In this document: in pieces, positions 15,246-15,728 of the stretch
Position numbering within the stretch: position 1 is the first letter of the stretch
Layout of the letters: every line of letters begins with the position of its first letter
Source of the DNA: CAYZAK01 sp964476445
GTDB taxonomy: Bacteria > CG03 > SLGR01 > JAGXOG01
Assembly (NCBI GenBank): GCA_964476445.1
Contig: CAYZAK010000039.1
Coordinates: 1-15,728, forward strand
DNA length: 15,728 nucleotides
Direction of reading: 5' to 3'
Notes under the pieces: model-generated
Database searches by the model: none
Told to the model about the DNA's origin: nothing
The model's input: only the letters and a program-made list of their open reading frames with translations
Translations under genes and position numbers: made by a program

Positions 15246-15704
15246 ATGAATCGACGCAGATACAGGAAAAAATTTGGAAATAAATTCAGATGGACAAATC
15301 CCAGGCAGGATGTAATAGATATATTTATAGAAACAGAAAAACATTTGAGTGCCGATGAAGTTTATATAAAGTTGCAAAAAAAAGCGTCTAAGATAGGTAT
15401 AGCTACGGTTTACAGAAATTTAGAATTTTTAACCGAGCAGGGTATTTTAAAAAGGTACCAATTTGGCGACGGCAAGGCCAGATACGAATTGCACGAGGAT
15501 GATGCCGCGGAACATCATCATCATTTGATATGTGAAAATTGTGGAGATATTATAAATTATTCCAAATTTGTGGAGCGTGAAAAAAAGCTAATAAAAGATC
15601 TGGAAAAAGAGTTATCCGATAAATTTGATTTTAAGATTGATACTCATCAATTACATTTTTACGGTAAATGTAAAAAATGTGTAAATAAAAAAGGAGGTGA
15701 TTAA
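15246..15704 (+). CDS. fur: Fur family metal-responsive transcriptional regulator
   Basis: The 152-residue protein has a basic N-terminal extension (MNRRRYRKKFGNKFRW) and the Fur winged helix (about 17-83), with GIATVYRNLEFLTEQGIL (51-68) as the recognition helix region. The dimerisation and metal domain holds HHHH (90-93), the structural zinc pairs CENC (Cys96, Cys99) and CKKC (Cys142, Cys145), and His134. Fur-type proteins repress with a bound divalent metal. The exact Fur box in its promoter favours Fur over PerR or Zur, so the symbol is given on that ground. However, residue 104 is Asn where Fur and PerR usually have an acidic metal ligand, so the subfamily is not certain. Its last codons contain the ribosome-binding site of the next gene, which starts one base after the stop, so the two are co-transcribed. 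Confidence 0.88.
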   Translation: MNRRRYRKKFGNKFRWTNPRQDVIDIFIETEKHLSADEVYIKLQKKASKIGIATVYRNLEFLTEQGILKRYQFGDGKARYELHEDDAAEHHHHLICENCGDIINYSKFVEREKKLIKDLEKELSDKFDFKIDTHQLHFYGKCKKCVNKKGGD

Positions 15705-15705
15705 A

Positions 15706-15728
15706 ATGCCAGCAGGAGATAGAACAGG
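15706..15728 (+). CDS. Start of a DUF5320-like protein (partial, cut by window end)
   Basis: Only eight codons are present, reading MPAGDRTG. The ATG follows AAAGGAGGTGA (15690-15700) at ideal spacing, so translation is well supported. The opening MPxGDRTG is typical, in my memory, of DUF5320 proteins: small Gly/Met/Cys-rich proteins often found next to NifX/NifB-like or Mrp/NBP35-type Fe-S genes in anaerobes. The rest lies outside the window, so the family call is tentative. Confidence 0.6.

Noticed and set aside
1..15728. CRISPR arrays, tRNA or rRNA genes, insertion sequences and phage genes
   Set aside because: I saw no regularly spaced repeats, cloverleaf-like segments with conserved loops, transposase motifs or terminal inverted repeats.

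Overview
The window reads as a compact, AT-rich stretch of bacterial chromosome with strong Shine-Dalgarno sites (AAAGGAGGTG-type) and short gaps. Two lipoprotein signal peptides, a predicted outer-membrane beta-barrel and a periplasmic-type parvulin point to a diderm (two-membrane) cell. The oxygen-sensitive Fe-S/flavin enzyme and a DUF5320-type start suggest an anaerobe. Diderm Firmicutes of the Halanaerobiales kind or an uncultured phylum such as Elusimicrobiota would fit, but I cannot fix the phylum from sequence alone. I see no tRNA, rRNA, CRISPR array, insertion sequence or phage gene.

Layout. Positions 1-717 (minus): a six-helix membrane protein of the DUF2238/YjdF type. Positions 938-3317: a two-gene ABC exporter (ATPase plus large permease, overlapping by 8 nt). 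Positions 3396-5912: a single-chain PreT-PreA fusion laid out like eukaryotic dihydropyrimidine dehydrogenase, with its own likely promoter. Positions 5964-6371: a small lipoprotein, converging on an M48/Ste24 CAAX-type membrane protease (6390-7634, minus). Positions 7786-9978: an envelope cluster of an outer-membrane beta-barrel, a parvulin lipoprotein and a zinc-ribbon/DUF2628 membrane protein. Positions 10062-15064: an anion-transport region with an SLC13-type permease carrying two RCK_C domains, a ModE-type DNA-binding protein without a ligand domain, a patatin-like lipase whose TTG start overlaps the regulator stop, and a SulP permease with a STAS domain. Positions 15208-15728: a Fur-family gene behind a perfect 7-1-7 Fur box lying in its own promoter, followed by the first eight codons of a DUF5320-like protein.

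How the genes may work together. The barrel and parvulin genes plausibly act in outer-membrane protein biogenesis. The two anion permeases flanking a ModE-like regulator and a lipase form the most unusual cluster and could be a regulated oxyanion-uptake module; this is inference. The fur-like gene is probably autoregulated and co-expressed with the DUF5320-type gene. Three starts were moved downstream of the longest ORF on ribosome-binding-site grounds (938, 3396 and 15246).
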